This document shows, in pieces, positions 13,283-13,336 of a DNA stretch of 13,336 nucleotides. Below the pieces are notes generated by a model. It made no database searches and was not told the origin of the DNA. It was given only the letters and a program-made list of their open reading frames with translations. Both the position numbers and the translations under genes were made by a program. The DNA is taken from positions 1 through 13,336 of the forward strand of contig JAGMBN010000024.1 of assembly GCA_023129655.1 (NCBI GenBank). The letters are read 5' to 3'. This stretch comes from a bacterium (GTDB lineage: Bacteria; JAHJDO01). How positions within the stretch are numbered: position 1 is the first letter of the stretch; every line of letters begins with the position of its first letter.

Positions 13283-13336
13283 TTATCTTTCCTTCAGTTC
13301 CATTTTATCTATCCAGAGAGTACCGGGTTTGCCGCA
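13283..13336 (-). CDS. C-terminal end of a gene entering from the right; jelly-roll/carbohydrate-binding-like ending
   Basis: The minus strand is open from the right edge to TAA at 13285-13283, encoding CGKPGTLWIDKMELKER. The pattern G-T-[LV]-W-[IF]-D-x-[MV]-x-L-K is the usual final strand of galactose-binding-like or CBM4/9-type jelly-roll domains in secreted proteins (ending 'GTVWIDDVSLKE'). This suggests an extracellular carbohydrate-binding or glycoside hydrolase-type protein. Only 17 residues are visible, so both the coding call and the family are tentative. It converges with the GT-C gene across a 156-base spacer in which I see no gene and no convincing terminator. Confidence 0.55.
   Translation of the reverse strand, partial: CGKPGTLWIDKMELKER

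Noticed and set aside
1..13336. CRISPR arrays, tRNA or rRNA genes, transposases
   Set aside because: No regularly spaced repeats, no cloverleaf-like sequence and no transposase-type frame were seen on either strand.

Overview
The window looks like part of a genome from an uncultivated, diderm (Gram-negative-type), AT-rich bacterium. It has a LolA-like carrier, a signal-peptide lipoprotein and an RND/MMPL exporter, which imply an outer membrane. Several short GC-rich palindromes and 'gtcattgcga...gaagcaatctc'-type repeats of a kind common in groundwater and sediment metagenomes are scattered between genes. A candidate phylum such as Omnitrophota would fit, but this is a guess from gene style and repeats; no marker gene here settles it.

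Left edge to about 1.4 kb (minus strand) is accessory DNA: the start of an unidentified gene running off the edge, two degenerate dispersed repeats, a 74-residue basic protein overlapping a fused helix-turn-helix/nucleotidyltransferase gene with its own promoter, and a 58-residue coiled-coil plus membrane-anchor ORF with a TTG start. The HTH-nucleotidyltransferase/small-protein pair is arranged like a toxin-antitoxin module but matches none I can name.

From 1.47 to 11.5 kb there is one long co-directional minus-strand array. Read 5' to 3' it is: NAD-dependent nucleotide-sugar epimerase, SpoIID/LytB-domain secreted protein, queA (queuosine tRNA modification), LolA-like periplasmic carrier, MMPL exporter, DUF3261-like lipoprotein, FabZ-like hotdog dehydratase, FabF-like ketosynthase, a ketosynthase-like half-subunit, and a Fic protein. 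Most junctions abut or overlap by 4 to 20 bases. The LolA to half-ketosynthase block resembles the export and chain-building core of aryl polyene (xanthomonadin/flexirubin-type) clusters. It lacks acyl carrier proteins, ketoreductase, acyltransferase and starter ligase within the window, and its dehydratase has Gln where FabZ has its catalytic Glu.

A divergent promoter region near 11.54-11.59 kb separates the operon from a plus-strand GT-C-type polytopic membrane glycosyltransferase-like protein. The right edge holds the last 17 codons of a minus-strand gene ending like a secreted carbohydrate-binding (jelly-roll) domain.

The most unusual structural feature is that three GC-rich palindromic repeats lie at gene ends. 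Each supplies the C-terminal tail of the gene it sits in (the exporter, the epimerase and the GT-C protein); two also supply the Shine-Dalgarno-like GGGGGA of the next gene.
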